This document shows, piece by piece, positions 8,674-16,436 of a DNA stretch of 64,000 bases. The translations under genes and the position numbers were made by a program. The stretch comes from G965240365 sp965240365 (GTDB taxonomy: Bacteria; Pseudomonadota; Gammaproteobacteria; Eutrophobiales; Eutrophobiaceae), in the NCBI GenBank assembly GCA_965240365.1, contig OZ251218.1, forward strand, positions 3,410,001-3,474,000, written 5' to 3'. How positions within the stretch are numbered: the stretch's first letter is position 1; the number at the start of each line of letters is the position of its first letter. The notes beneath the pieces are model-generated. The model was not told the DNA's origin, made no database searches, and saw only the letters and a list, made by a program, of their open reading frames with translations.

Positions 8674-9645
8674 TTAGCGCACGGATTTCACTGAATCTGC
8701 CATTTGCCTGACTGTGGCGCCGGGCACTTCCCCGACCGCCGTGACCTGATAGCCGTCGGTATAAACGGCATAGGCGTTGACCCCGCCTATTTTGGAGGCG
8801 CCCGTGCCCGCGTCGGGTTGTTTTCTAATCTCTTCGACAAAGATCGAGACCATCGCCAGGCCATCGGTATAGACCAGATGTTCGACCGGCAATTCACTGG
8901 TCAGCATCGGCTTTCTGGCATGTTCGCTCATGCTGAAACCGGCCGGCATCCAGGTCGCCTGCCATTGCCCCGGCCCGGCCGCGCCCGCGCCCGGTTCTCT
9001 TTTGCTGTTGTTATGCCAGGTATAGTCCTCGGCCGAGACCGAGGGTTGCAGCAAAGCGTCGTCAATGTCCTCGACCACGTCAAGCTGGGTAAACATCACC
9101 TGCTCAAGCGTCTGGCCCTGCTGATTTTTTAGTTCCGATTTAAGCAGCAATCTGGATTGCCGGTCTATCCAGAGTTGATAGCCATAACGATAGTCATCAT
9201 TGGGCTGGACGTTGACTATCCAGGCCTCCTTGCCGGCCACCCTGCCCCGACCGCCGATCTCAAAGCTGTAAAACTGCGATATGGACTGAACCGGATTCGG
9301 CAGATAGGTGGAGATCAACTGCCCCGTTCGGCTCTTTTCAACCACGACCACCTTGTCATCCGGGAAATAACACTTGACCTGCTCGTCATCGCGCACCATT
9401 TCCCGCGCATGCCCGGTCAATGAGACCAGCCGTTCGCGGATGCCGGCCTTGCCCGACTTGTGGATGATACGCATGGTGTCAATGCGGGCGCCCTGGCGGT
9501 AAACGAAGACGCCGTCATAATTGAGCGCCCTGCCCGCCCTGGACATTTCATCCAGCAGGACTTGCGGATTGGGCGCGTTATCGGCAGAGACCGAGATCGC
9601 CGCCCCCAAAAGGAGCACAGGCAGGGCTAGAAAGTATTTTTTCAA
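8674..9645 (-). CDS. mucB: sigma-E regulatory protein MucB/RseB
   Basis: Periplasmic sensor that binds the anti-sigma factor MucA/RseA and protects it from proteolysis until lipids or unfolded porins release it. The 323-residue product has a lipid-free signal peptide (residues 1-21), a LolA-like large domain containing LNYDGVFVYRQG and an ERLVSLTGHAREM segment, and a smaller C-terminal domain with the conserved WMPAGF and HLVYTDGLAMVSIFVE elements. It lies 6 bp after mucA, supporting cotranscription. Confidence 0.95.
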   Translation of the reverse strand: MKKYFLALPVLLLGAAISVSADNAPNPQVLLDEMSRAGRALNYDGVFVYRQGARIDTMRIIHKSGKAGIRERLVSLTGHAREMVRDDEQVKCYFPDDKVVVVEKSRTGQLISTYLPNPVQSISQFYSFEIGGRGRVAGKEAWIVNVQPNDDYRYGYQLWIDRQSRLLLKSELKNQQGQTLEQVMFTQLDVVEDIDDALLQPSVSAEDYTWHNNSKREPGAGAAGPGQWQATWMPAGFSMSEHARKPMLTSELPVEHLVYTDGLAMVSIFVEEIRKQPDAGTGASKIGGVNAYAVYTDGYQVTAVGEVPGATVRQMADSVKSVR

Positions 9646-9651
9646 GGGTAA

Positions 9652-10233
9652 TTATTCCCGCGCTTCCAGCGTCACGACTCTTACGTAGGGCGGGATACCG
9701 TTGATGCGGCCGTTACTGCGAAATTCATTGTGGCTTACCAGATAATTTTTCATGCGCTGATCCGCCACGGATACGGATACCCCCGGCCCCGCCGGCAACA
9801 ACGGCGAATCCTGAAACGTAAACGAGCGGGCCGGGGCGCGCGCCGGCGGGGCGGCCGTAGCCGCAACATCGGCCACAATATCGGACGCGGGCCGCGCCGG
9901 TTCGGTTTGATGGCCCATTTGCACGGCGATCAGCGCGATCATGGCCACGGATGCGGCGATGGCAAGCCCGGCCAGGGGCTTAAAGGCGGCGGGCCGGCCG
10001 CGTTTGGGGGAAAGTATCGTGGGTTCGTCTTTTAAGCTGCGGCGGATATGGGCCGAGACATCGGACAGGGTGGCGGGCAGGTGGCCGCGCAGACAATCGC
10101 TGATCAGGTGATAGCGCGACCAGCGCGCGCGCAGGCCCTCGTCCCTGAGTAGATGGCCAACCACATCGGTCTGGCCGGCCGGTTCTTCTCCGTCCATGAA
10201 GGCTGAAATTTCTTCATTTTTACAATCTGTCAT
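9652..10233 (-). CDS. mucA: anti-sigma-E factor MucA/RseA
   Basis: Inner-membrane anti-sigma factor holding AlgU/RpoE inactive. The 193-residue product has a cytoplasmic N-terminal domain beginning with the family-typical ISAFMDGE segment and a WSRYHLISDCLRG helix. A single membrane helix spans about residues 88-108 (GLAIAASVAMIALIAVQMG), and a periplasmic C-terminal domain ends with YVRVVTLEARE-type sequence expected to contact MucB. The gene starts 15 bp after rpoE. Confidence 0.94.
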   Translation of the reverse strand: MTDCKNEEISAFMDGEEPAGQTDVVGHLLRDEGLRARWSRYHLISDCLRGHLPATLSDVSAHIRRSLKDEPTILSPKRGRPAAFKPLAGLAIAASVAMIALIAVQMGHQTEPARPASDIVADVAATAAPPARAPARSFTFQDSPLLPAGPGVSVSVADQRMKNYLVSHNEFRSNGRINGIPPYVRVVTLEARE

Positions 10234-10248
10234 CGTATTGAACCTGTG

Positions 10249-10827
10249 TTAATTTTCCAGTAACGGCTTCACTTCACGGTCAATCGCCTCGCGCGCGCGG
10301 AATATCCGCGAGCGCACGGTGCCGATGGGACATTCCATCACGGTGGCGATTTCCTCGTAACTTAACCCCTCCACTTCGCGCAGCGTTATTGCCGAACGCA
10401 GGTCGTCCGGCAGGTTTTCAATGGTCTTGATAATCGTCGCCTGCAACTCGTCTTTTTGTAGCAGGTTCTCCGGCGTAGCGTGCTCCTTTAGAGCGCTGTT
10501 GCCCTCGATTTGTTCAATTTCGGCAATATCATGCTCGCTCTCGGCCGGGCGCCGGGCCTGCACCGCGAGGTGATTCTTGGCGGTGTTGACCGCAATACGG
10601 TAAAGCCAGGTGTAAAACGCGCTGTCGCCGCGGAAATTCGGCAAGGCCCGGTAAGCCTTGATAAAGGTCTCTTGAGTGACATCCAGCGCGTCACTGTGGT
10701 TCCTGACAAAACGCGAGACCAGATTGATGATGCGCTGCTGATATTTTAACACCAGTAAATCACAGGCCGCCTTATCGCCGTTCTTGATGCGTTCAATCAA
10801 TTCGTTGTCGGTTGCATTCTCGGCCAT
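10249..10827 (-). CDS. rpoE: ECF sigma factor RpoE/AlgU
   Basis: Extracytoplasmic-function sigma factor for envelope stress. The 192-residue product has region 2 with DALDVTQETFIKAYRAL and YTWLYRIAVNTAKNHL, a charged linker, and a region 4 helix-turn-helix containing EGLSYEEIATVM and GTVRSRIFRAR. It heads the rpoE-mucA-mucB-mucD cluster and is divergent from nadB. A TATAAT box about 60 bp upstream on the minus strand (around 10886-10891) is a likely promoter element. Confidence 0.97.
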   Translation of the reverse strand: MAENATDNELIERIKNGDKAACDLLVLKYQQRIINLVSRFVRNHSDALDVTQETFIKAYRALPNFRGDSAFYTWLYRIAVNTAKNHLAVQARRPAESEHDIAEIEQIEGNSALKEHATPENLLQKDELQATIIKTIENLPDDLRSAITLREVEGLSYEEIATVMECPIGTVRSRIFRAREAIDREVKPLLEN

Positions 10828-10908
10828 CCGGCCTGTCCTCGTTTACTGTGGTTCCGGGCCTCGGGCTAGACCGGTTTGTCTGGAATATTATACAATCCGA
10901 AGGATTTG

Positions 10909-10943
10909 TTAAGGAAACTCTGATTGAATCAGAGTTTCCTTAA
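10909..10943. promoter_or_regulatory. 35-bp perfect palindrome between rpoE and nadB
   Basis: Two 17-bp arms, TTAAGGAAACTCTGATT and its exact reverse complement, flank a single G at 10926. It lies between the divergent rpoE and nadB genes, just upstream of a TATAAT-like box toward rpoE and of a TATACT box toward nadB (10971-10976). The position suggests a shared operator or an inverted-repeat element; it lacks a T-run and is not in a terminator position. Confidence 0.75.
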
Positions 10944-10988
10944 GAAACTTAGGGACTTAGGAAAAACGGCTATACTACCCCAAGCGAG

Positions 10989-12629
10989 ATGCAACACCAA
11001 ACAGAACATGAGGTATTGATCATCGGCAGCGGCGCGGCCGGGTTGAGCCTGGCGCTGAAACTGGCCGATCATGCGCGTGTCGCCGTGCTTTCCAAGGAAG
11101 CGTTGAGCGAGGGCGCCACCTTTTATGCCCAGGGCGGCGTCTCGGCCGTGGCCGATGAGCGCGATTCAATCGAATCCCATATTGAAGACACGCTGGCGGC
11201 CGGGGCCGGGCTGTGCGACCCGGAGGTGGTCAAGTTTGTGGTGCAGCACGGCCGCGCCAGCATCGACTGGCTGGTCGGCCAGGGCGTGGATTTTACCCGC
11301 CTGGATGAAACCGCCGACCGGCAGGGCAAGTTTCACCTGCACCGGGAAGGCGGGCACAGTCACCGGCGTATTATCCATGCCGCCGATGCGACCGGCAAGG
11401 CCATAGAGACGACCCTTGAGGCCAGGGTGCGGGCGCACCCGAATATTGACCTGTTTGAACATCATATCGCGGTAGATTTAATCACCGCGCACAAACCGCC
11501 CGGGGCCGGCAATCGCTGCCTCGGCGCCTACGCCATCGACTCCGGCGCCAATCAAGTCAAGGTATTCGCCGCCGGCAAGACCGTCCTGGCCACGGGCGGC
11601 GCCGGCAAGGTGTATCTCTATACCAGCAATCCCGACGCCTGCACCGGGGACGGCATTGCCATGGCCTGGCGCGCGGGCTGCCGCATCGCCAATATGGAAT
11701 TCGTCCAGTTTCACCCGACCTGTTTATATCATCCCAGGGCAAAATCATTTTTAATCTCCGAGGCCCTGCGCGGCGAGGGGGCCAGACTGGTCCTCGCCGA
11801 CGGCAAGCCATTCATGCCGCGCTACCACCCGCGGGCCGAACTGGCCCCGCGCGATGTGGTGGCGCGGGCCATCGACCACGAAATGAAGCGGCTCGGGCAT
11901 GATTGCGTATTCCTGGACCTGTCGCACAAACCGGGCGACTTTATTGAACAGCACTTTCCGACCATCAACCGGCGTTGCCTGGCGCTGGGCATGGATATGT
12001 CAAAAGAGCCGCTGCCGGTGGTGCCGGCCGCGCATTACACCTGTGGCGGCGTGGTCATCGACCAAAAGGGACAAACGGATATTGCCGGGCTGTATGCGAT
12101 TGGCGAGGTGAGTTGTTCCGGCCTGCACGGCGCCAACCGGATGGCAAGCAATTCCCTGCTGGAATGCGTGGTGTTCGCCCACGCTGCCTACCGCGACATA
12201 CGCCAAAGCCCGGCCGCAAGCCGCCTGCCGGAGAAGTTGCCGGAGTGGGATGAAAGCCGCGTCACCAATTCGGACGAGGAAGTCGTGGTCAGCCATAACT
12301 GGGATGAAATCCGCCGCTTCATGTGGGACTACGTGGGGATCGTGCGCACCAACAAGCGCCTGCAACGCGCCCGCCACCGGATTAAACTGCTGCAATCGGA
12401 AATCACCGAATACTACGGCCACTTCAAGATCAGCAAAGACCTGATCGAACTGCGCAATCTGGCCGTGGTCGCCGAACTCATCATTGAATCGGCCCTGTTG
12501 CGCAAAGAAAGCCGCGGACTGCACTACACCGCCGACTACCCTGTTGCAAACACGGACAAGACCGCTAAAAACACGATCCTGCAGGCCGGCGCAAGACACA
12601 ATGACCCGGCCACGGCGCAAATACTCTGA
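10989..12629 (+). CDS. nadB: L-aspartate oxidase
   Basis: FAD enzyme oxidising L-aspartate to iminoaspartate, the first step of de novo NAD synthesis. The 546-residue product has the N-terminal FAD motif IIGSGAAGLSLAL, the REGGHSHRRI active-site loop, the GIAMAWRAGCRIANMEFVQFHP segment of the succinate dehydrogenase/aspartate oxidase family, and YTCGGVVID near residue 350. Full length. The gene is divergent from rpoE, an arrangement common in gammaproteobacteria. Confidence 0.97.
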   Translation: MQHQTEHEVLIIGSGAAGLSLALKLADHARVAVLSKEALSEGATFYAQGGVSAVADERDSIESHIEDTLAAGAGLCDPEVVKFVVQHGRASIDWLVGQGVDFTRLDETADRQGKFHLHREGGHSHRRIIHAADATGKAIETTLEARVRAHPNIDLFEHHIAVDLITAHKPPGAGNRCLGAYAIDSGANQVKVFAAGKTVLATGGAGKVYLYTSNPDACTGDGIAMAWRAGCRIANMEFVQFHPTCLYHPRAKSFLISEALRGEGARLVLADGKPFMPRYHPRAELAPRDVVARAIDHEMKRLGHDCVFLDLSHKPGDFIEQHFPTINRRCLALGMDMSKEPLPVVPAAHYTCGGVVIDQKGQTDIAGLYAIGEVSCSGLHGANRMASNSLLECVVFAHAAYRDIRQSPAASRLPEKLPEWDESRVTNSDEEVVVSHNWDEIRRFMWDYVGIVRTNKRLQRARHRIKLLQSEITEYYGHFKISKDLIELRNLAVVAELIIESALLRKESRGLHYTADYPVANTDKTAKNTILQAGARHNDPATAQIL

Positions 12630-12639
12630 ACCGGTCTTT

Positions 12640-12800
12640 GTTTTTGCCCTTATAATGTCATTTCCGCTTGCGGGAATGTATCATAATAAACCACTGGATT
12701 CCGGCCTTCGCCTGCCTGCAGCAGGCAGGATGAGATGGCCACCTCTTGTTGCGCGGCGTCTGAAGCGCCAAAATGAAGTTTTTACTTAACCTAAATGCAC
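12640..12800. repeat. REP-like hairpins at the left edge of the accessory region
   Basis: Contains the dispersed words CATTTCCGCTTGCGGGAATGTAT and CACTGGATTCCGGCCTTCG (given here in parts of one unit) that recur through the window. The second is broken by the 19-bp palindrome at 12711-12729 exactly where other copies continue into CCGGAATGAC. The right part leads into the IS110-family gene; the IS110 left end is not defined. Confidence 0.6.
12711..12729. repeat. 19-bp palindrome, copy 1 (in a REP hairpin)
   Basis: CCTGCCTGCAGCAGGCAGG, placed directly after CCGGCCTTCG of a REP unit. Confidence 0.9.
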
Positions 12801-12961
12801 AAAAGAGGTGTCCGAGATGAAAGTGACTCTAATTGGTATTGATTTGGCAAAGACTATTTTTCAGGTATGTGGAGTGAATCAGGCCGGCAAGCCGGTGTTT
12901 AACCGGACGATACGGCGTGCGGGTCTGCTGTCCTTTGTGAGTCGTTACCCGGATTCGGTAG

Positions 12962-12980
12962 CCTGCCTGCAGCAGGCAGG
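12962..12980. repeat. 19-bp palindrome, copy 2 (in IS110 gene)
   Basis: Same 19-mer. Its removal joins TCGGTAG to TGGCGATGG and restores the VVAMEACGG reading frame. Confidence 0.95.
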
Positions 12981-13086
12981 TGGCGATGGAGGCGTGCGGG
13001 GGGTCGAATTACTGGGGACGTGAGTTGCAGAAGCGGGGCTATGAGGTGAAGCTGATTCCGCCGCAGCATGTGAAGCCGTTTGTAAA

Positions 13087-13105
13087 CCTGCCTGCAGCAG
13101 GCAGG
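13087..13105. repeat. 19-bp palindrome, copy 3 (in IS110 gene)
   Basis: Same 19-mer. Its removal joins TTTGTAAA to GGGGAACAAG and restores VKGNKTDRHDA, which carries a catalytic aspartate of the DEDD domain. Confidence 0.95.
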
Positions 13106-13229
13106 GGGGAACAAGACCGACCGTCATGATGCTCTGGCGATTTGTGAGGCGGCCGGTCGTCCTGAGTTGCGGTGTGTTATGCCTCGCAGTGTTGAGCAGA
13201 CCGACCGGCTGCTGGCGCACCGGCTGCGC

Positions 13230-13248
13230 CCTGCCTGCAGCAGGCAGG
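13230..13248. repeat. 19-bp palindrome, copy 4 (in IS110 gene)
   Basis: Same 19-mer. Its removal joins CGGCTGCGC to GAGCAGGCC and restores LAHRLREQAVGGRTRLVNQ. Confidence 0.95.
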
Positions 13249-13395
13249 GAGCAGGCCGTAGGCGGGCGTACCCGGTTGGTGAATCAAATGCGGGGGTTGT
13301 TGCAGGAGTATGGCGTGGTGTTGCCCAGGGGAAGGGGGCGCTGGAACGGGCGCTGCCGGCCTTGCTGGAAGACGGTGAGCATGGCTTGACAGTTA

Positions 13396-13414
13396 CCTGC
13401 CTGCAGCAGGCAGG
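13396..13414. repeat. 19-bp palindrome, copy 5 (at IS110 deletion junction)
   Basis: Same 19-mer. Sequence to the left ends in LLEDGEHGLT and to the right resumes at AANLGLVPREH. About 70 family residues are missing between them and frame is not restored by removing the 19 bp, so this copy marks a deletion. Confidence 0.9.
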
Positions 13415-13599
13415 CCACTATGCGGCCAATCTGGGACTGGTGCCCAGAGAGCACTCCAGTGGCGGCCGCCAACGGCTGGGAGGGATTACCAAACGGGGTA
13501 ACCGGTATCTGCGCCGCCTGCTCGTCCAGGGGGCCTGGTCGGTCTTGCGCTATGCCGACCGCAGTGAAGACCGGCTGTCGCGTTGGGCCAGACAGGTCA

Positions 13600-13618
13600 C
13601 CTGCCTGCTGCAGGCAGG
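13600..13618. repeat. 19-bp palindrome, copy 6, opposite orientation (in IS110 gene)
   Basis: CCTGCCTGCTGCAGGCAGG, the reverse complement of the other copies (central T instead of A). Removal joins AGACAGGTCA to TGGCTCGC and restores RWARQVMARIGKHKAAVAVA. Confidence 0.95.
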
Positions 13619-13802
13619 TGGCTCGCATCGGCAAGCATAAGGCGGCGGTGGCCGTGGCCAACAAACTGGCCCGCATCATCTGGTCAATGCTGTATCACGG
13701 CGCCGAGTACCGGCCGGCCTGAGACACGCTCAGGCCCGTTTGAGACAGGAGTAGAACGTACCCACCATAGGTTGCGATAAAGATATGAAGTAACAGCTTA
13801 GA

Positions 13803-13821
13803 CCTGCCTGCAGCAGGCAGG
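13803..13821. repeat. 19-bp palindrome, copy 7 (IS110 3' region)
   Basis: Same 19-mer, between AACAGCTTAGA and CCGGCCCCTGAA. Confidence 0.92.
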
Positions 13822-13844
13822 CCGGCCCCTGAAACGCTGGCTTA

Positions 13845-13863
13845 CCTGCCTGCAGCAGGCAGG
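13845..13863. repeat. 19-bp palindrome, copy 8 (IS110 3' region)
   Basis: Same 19-mer, 23 bp after copy 7, between AACGCTGGCTTA and CCCGACTGGGCTT. Confidence 0.92.
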
Positions 13864-14213
13864 CCCGACTGGGCTTAAAAGCTCGAAGGCACGATAGAGC
13901 GACAGGGGCGCGGTTCTCATTGAGGCCCGGGGACAATGATTCCCCAACACAGAGGCCGGATAGTCGTATGCAGTCTTATTTTACCGTTACTGAATAATCA
14001 GCTTGCAAACTACGAGGTGTACATATAGGTTGGAATGACAACAGTTTGGTCATTACGCCTACCTGCTACAGGCAGGCAAGAGGTCTGCGCAATCTGCGGT
14101 TCCCCCGCCTGATTTGCCTCATAGGTATTAAATCTGCAGGGGAATCGCACTTAAATTTTGATTTTTGGTATAAGCTTGTTTCTTGACCATTCCTCATATA
14201 TTTGGGTTTCGAG

Positions 14214-15333
14214 ATGACAAGTTTAACCAGTTATTTCAATGATATAGACGATCCTCGTTCTGGCAACGCGCCGCGCCACAAGTTTTGCGATTTGATGACA
14301 ATCAGTCTTTTGTGCGCGCTGTGTGGTGGGGAGACGGCGGTCGATATGGAAAATTTCGGCACTATGAAGGAGGATTTCTTACGGGAATTTCTCGAATTGC
14401 CCCATGGCATACCTTGCCATGATGCGTATTCACAATTGTTCAGGTTGATGAAACCAGCGAGCTTCCAGACGTTTTTCGACAAGTTTCGCGCCGACTTCGC
14501 CGCTGGTTCTGGAGAACAAGCCGCCATCGCAATTGATGGCAAAGAGATGCGGCGCCGCTTCGATAAGGCGATGGAACAGTCGAATCTAAACATGGTAACG
14601 GCCTTTGCGCATGGTGCGCGGCTGACCCTTGGGAGCACTCAAAGCGCCAAGGGGGGTGGTGAGATATTAGCTCTGCGTGAGTTGATTGAGATGCTCGATA
14701 TTCGTGGCATCACTATCACCGCTGATGCGTTACATTGCCAGCGTGAGACCTGCGAATTGATCGTAGGGGAAGGGGGAGATTATTGCCTGCAACTCAAAGG
14801 CAACCAGGGCGATATGCTGGCGGATGTACAGGCCTTTATCGAAGACCAAAACATTGATTTCATTGATGAATATAAATCAACTGACGCGGATCATGGCCGT
14901 ATCGAGGAGCGCTCATATCGCGTCTACGATGTCCCGAACTATCTGGTCGAGATGCATGATTGGCCGCACCTGCCTGCAGCAGGCAGGCCTGCAGGCCTTC
15001 GTTCAGGTCATCTCAAAACGTGAGGCAGGCAACAAAACCAGCCACTCCGAGAGGCTGTATTTGATGTCAAAACGCCCCACAGCTCAACACGCCGCAACTC
15101 TAATCCGCGGCCACTGGCAGATCGAAAACAGCTTGCACTGGTCGCTCGACGTTGTGATGGCCGATGACCATCACCGCGCCCGAAAAGATCACGCCCCAGC
15201 TAACTTCGCCGCCCTAAGACGCATCGCGCTTAGTATCATAAAGGCAAACACTGATAAGGGATCAAATCGGGGAAAATTCAAAAAAGCAGGATGGAACAAC
15301 AATTTCCTCAGAAAACTCATAAATGGGTTTTGA
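14214..15333 (+). pseudogene. ISAs1-family transposase, frameshifted by one 19-bp palindrome
   Basis: DDE transposase of the ISAs1 (H repeat-associated protein) family: SYFNDIDDPRSGNAPRHK at the N-terminus, AIDGKEMRR with the first catalytic aspartate, ITADALHCQRET with the second, and a C-terminal HWQIENSLHWSLDVVMADD with the glutamate. The frame is open to codon 252, then the palindrome at 14969-14987 shifts it. Removing exactly 19 bp restores DWPHLQAFVQVISK and the frame runs to TGA 15333. An in-frame GTG/ATG at 14202 is a less likely start. Without the insertion the enzyme looks complete. Confidence 0.95.
14969..14987. repeat. 19-bp palindrome, copy 9 (in ISAs1 gene)
   Basis: Same 19-mer. 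Removal joins TGGCCGCA to CCTGCAGGCC and restores DWPHLQAFV. The target here starts with the same CCTGC as the insert, so the exact junction is ambiguous by a few bases. Confidence 0.93.
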
Positions 15334-15371
15334 AGTGCGATTGCCCTGATTAAATCTGGACAGTTTCAGAC

Positions 15372-15515
15372 ATGGCGAAGGAAGTGTGCTATCATTGGTG
15401 GTATGTGGGACTTGCTTCAATTGTTGGCGTATATTGTTTTTTCTTTTACGGAATGATCGTGTTTCCGGTAGCGCTCTGGCTTACCTTTTTTGACTGGCTT
15501 TTCGGGCCGGATTAA
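15372..15515 (+). CDS. small membrane protein, unknown
   Basis: A 47-residue frame that starts AKEVCYHWWYVGLAS after the methionine and is mostly hydrophobic (one or two helices), ending in FDWLFGPD. The start region AKEVCYHW is shared with the sequence just before the small membrane protein at 17581, and both are followed by the same convergent reading frame, so this is one copy of a duplicated module. Function unknown. The ISAs1 insertion has replaced its upstream sequence. Confidence 0.4.
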   Translation: MAKEVCYHWWYVGLASIVGVYCFFFYGMIVFPVALWLTFFDWLFGPD

Positions 15516-15677
15516 GCGCCTCCACCCAACTCTGCCAACCCTTCTTGTCCGCCTGTGCCGCCCGGCAGGCCAGCGACAATTCATAAAGCCGGGCTTTCTC
15601 AACCTCACTCACCGTTGCTTCGGCCTGAGTGAAAAGCGTATTGGCCAGTTCGTCAAACACCCGGGTCAGGTCTTAGC
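15481..15677 (-). pseudogene. 5'-truncated paralogue of the 17678-17980 gene
   Basis: The minus-strand frame contains EVEKARLYELSLACRAAQ and DKKGWQSWVEALNP, nearly identical to the C-terminal half of the gene at 17678-17980. It is cut by a TAA just upstream and has no start codon. It overlaps the 3' end of the small membrane-protein gene on the other strand, as in the second copy. A decayed duplicate. Confidence 0.7.
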
Positions 15678-15901
15678 CGGCAGTCGGCGCCATTGGACTT
15701 CTCGTTTCGCTGCGTTATACTGATTTTGTGAGGCACAGAATGTCGGTGTCAGAAGGGGAGCAACTGCCCCTTGCGAAATATCCGAGCCACTCAGTTGCCT
15801 GTTTCCTCGCGTCCCTTCTGGTAAGCCAACCGTTCTTTTCGGTGAATCTCCACGCTTCCCGCTGCATTCAGCATGTGTGCCCTCACGCCCTCGATTCTAT
15901 C
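15678..15901. other. intergenic stretch, nothing recognised
   Basis: No convincing gene or RNA. Short frames on both strands lack ribosome-binding sequences or family motifs. It ends at an orphan CRISPR-like repeat. Confidence 0.5.
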
Positions 15902-15929
15902 CGGTTCATCCCGCACACGCGGGGAACAC
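15902..15929. repeat. orphan CRISPR-like repeat
   Basis: CGGTTCATCCC followed by GCACACGCGGGGAACAC: 28 nt, matching the array repeat at 19.5-22.2 kb except for one missing C and one loop change. It is 3.5 kb outside the array and has no neighbouring repeat at 61-bp spacing. Confidence 0.7.
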
Positions 15930-15941
15930 GACGCCGTTAGC

Positions 15942-16436
15942 TTACGCCTGTATCGCCTTGTGCCAGTGATGCTCGTCTTCTTCTTGCGGCGACTTCCAAT
16001 CCAGCACAATGCGGTTCCAGGCGTCCGCGTCAAAATCCGTGGTGTCAATGTGTTCTACCAGTGACTTCATCCCTAAGGCGCTATCCAGTATGTCTTCAAT
16101 GGCAAAGGTCCGCAGCACCAGACTCTCGGAGCGCTGAACCGGCTGACGATCCCGTTCCCATAAAGACACCGTTTGATCCGTCACGCCCAGCTTCGTCGCC
16201 AGTTCTTTTTGCGAGAGGTCGGCTTCAATGCGAAGAAACTTTACTTCTTTGGCTGACAGCGCCGCCGGTTTCATTGCAATGATGAAGCACAGTACCTTAT
16301 GCAGATCGTCGGCATTGTTGATTGAATAACCGCCGCCATATTCATCACCGGCCTCGCGGAAATTCACTCCCGAAGAAAGATAGATATTGTCCAGCCCGCA
16401 GCCGGTATAGTGAAACGGATTATTCGCCTGGCTCAT
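15942..16436 (-). CDS. XRE-family (MqsA-like) antitoxin
   Basis: A 164-residue protein with a helix-turn-helix at about residues 66-105 (LSQKELATKLGVTDQTVSLWER), preceded by an N-terminal segment and followed by an acidic tail. It overlaps the upstream DUF4258 toxin gene by 17 bp, the usual toxin-first layout of this kind of type II pair. It probably binds and neutralises the toxin and represses the shared promoter. The N-terminal segment lacks the zinc cysteines of E. coli MqsA in full (one CGLD present), so 'MqsA-like' is a loose description. Confidence 0.8.
   Translation of the reverse strand: MSQANNPFHYTGCGLDNIYLSSGVNFREAGDEYGGGYSINNADDLHKVLCFIIAMKPAALSAKEVKFLRIEADLSQKELATKLGVTDQTVSLWERDRQPVQRSESLVLRTFAIEDILDSALGMKSLVEHIDTTDFDADAWNRIVLDWKSPQEEDEHHWHKAIQA

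Larger units (their letters stand above)
12808..13722 (+). pseudogene. IS110-family transposase, broken by 19-bp palindromes
   Basis: After a start at GTG 12808 or ATG 12817 the N-terminus shows the RuvC-like IGIDLAKTIFQV segment. Reading through with five 19-bp palindromes removed restores VVAMEACGGSNYW, KLIPPQHVKPFVKGNKTDRHDA, LRCVMPRSVEQ, LVNQMRGLLQEYG, then LGLVPREHSSGGRQRLGGI and KRGNRYLRRLLVQGAWS, ending at TGA 13722. Each insertion (19 is not a multiple of 3) shifts the frame, so the gene is dead as it stands. About 70 residues are missing at the fourth palindrome. IS110 enzymes are DEDD recombinases that now are known to use a bridge RNA. Confidence 0.92.
13723..13975 (+). other. IS110 3' noncoding region, possible bridge-RNA segment
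   Basis: After the transposase stop there is no gene. The segment contains GGTTGCGATAAAGATATGA, AACGCTGGCTTA, GACTGGGCTTAAAAGC and GGCACGATAGAGCGACAGG, and runs to GAGGCCGGATAGTCG. Blocks of this kind follow the transposase in IS1111-like IS110 elements, where the bridge RNA is encoded 3' of the gene. That assignment is inferred from general memory of the group. Two 19-bp palindromes interrupt it. The element's right end is not fixed. Confidence 0.5.
14137..15348 (+). mobile_element. ISAs1-family insertion sequence with intact ends
   Basis: The left end CAGGGGAATCGCACTT (14137-14152) and the right end AAGTGCGATTGCCCTG (15333-15348) are imperfect inverted repeats of the ISAs1 type. The element is flanked by the exact 10-bp direct repeat ATTAAATCTG at 14127-14136 and 15349-15358, the expected target duplication. 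Total length is 1212 bp, of which 19 bp is an inserted palindrome. The insertion lies 14 bp upstream of the small membrane-protein gene at 15372. Confidence 0.93.
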
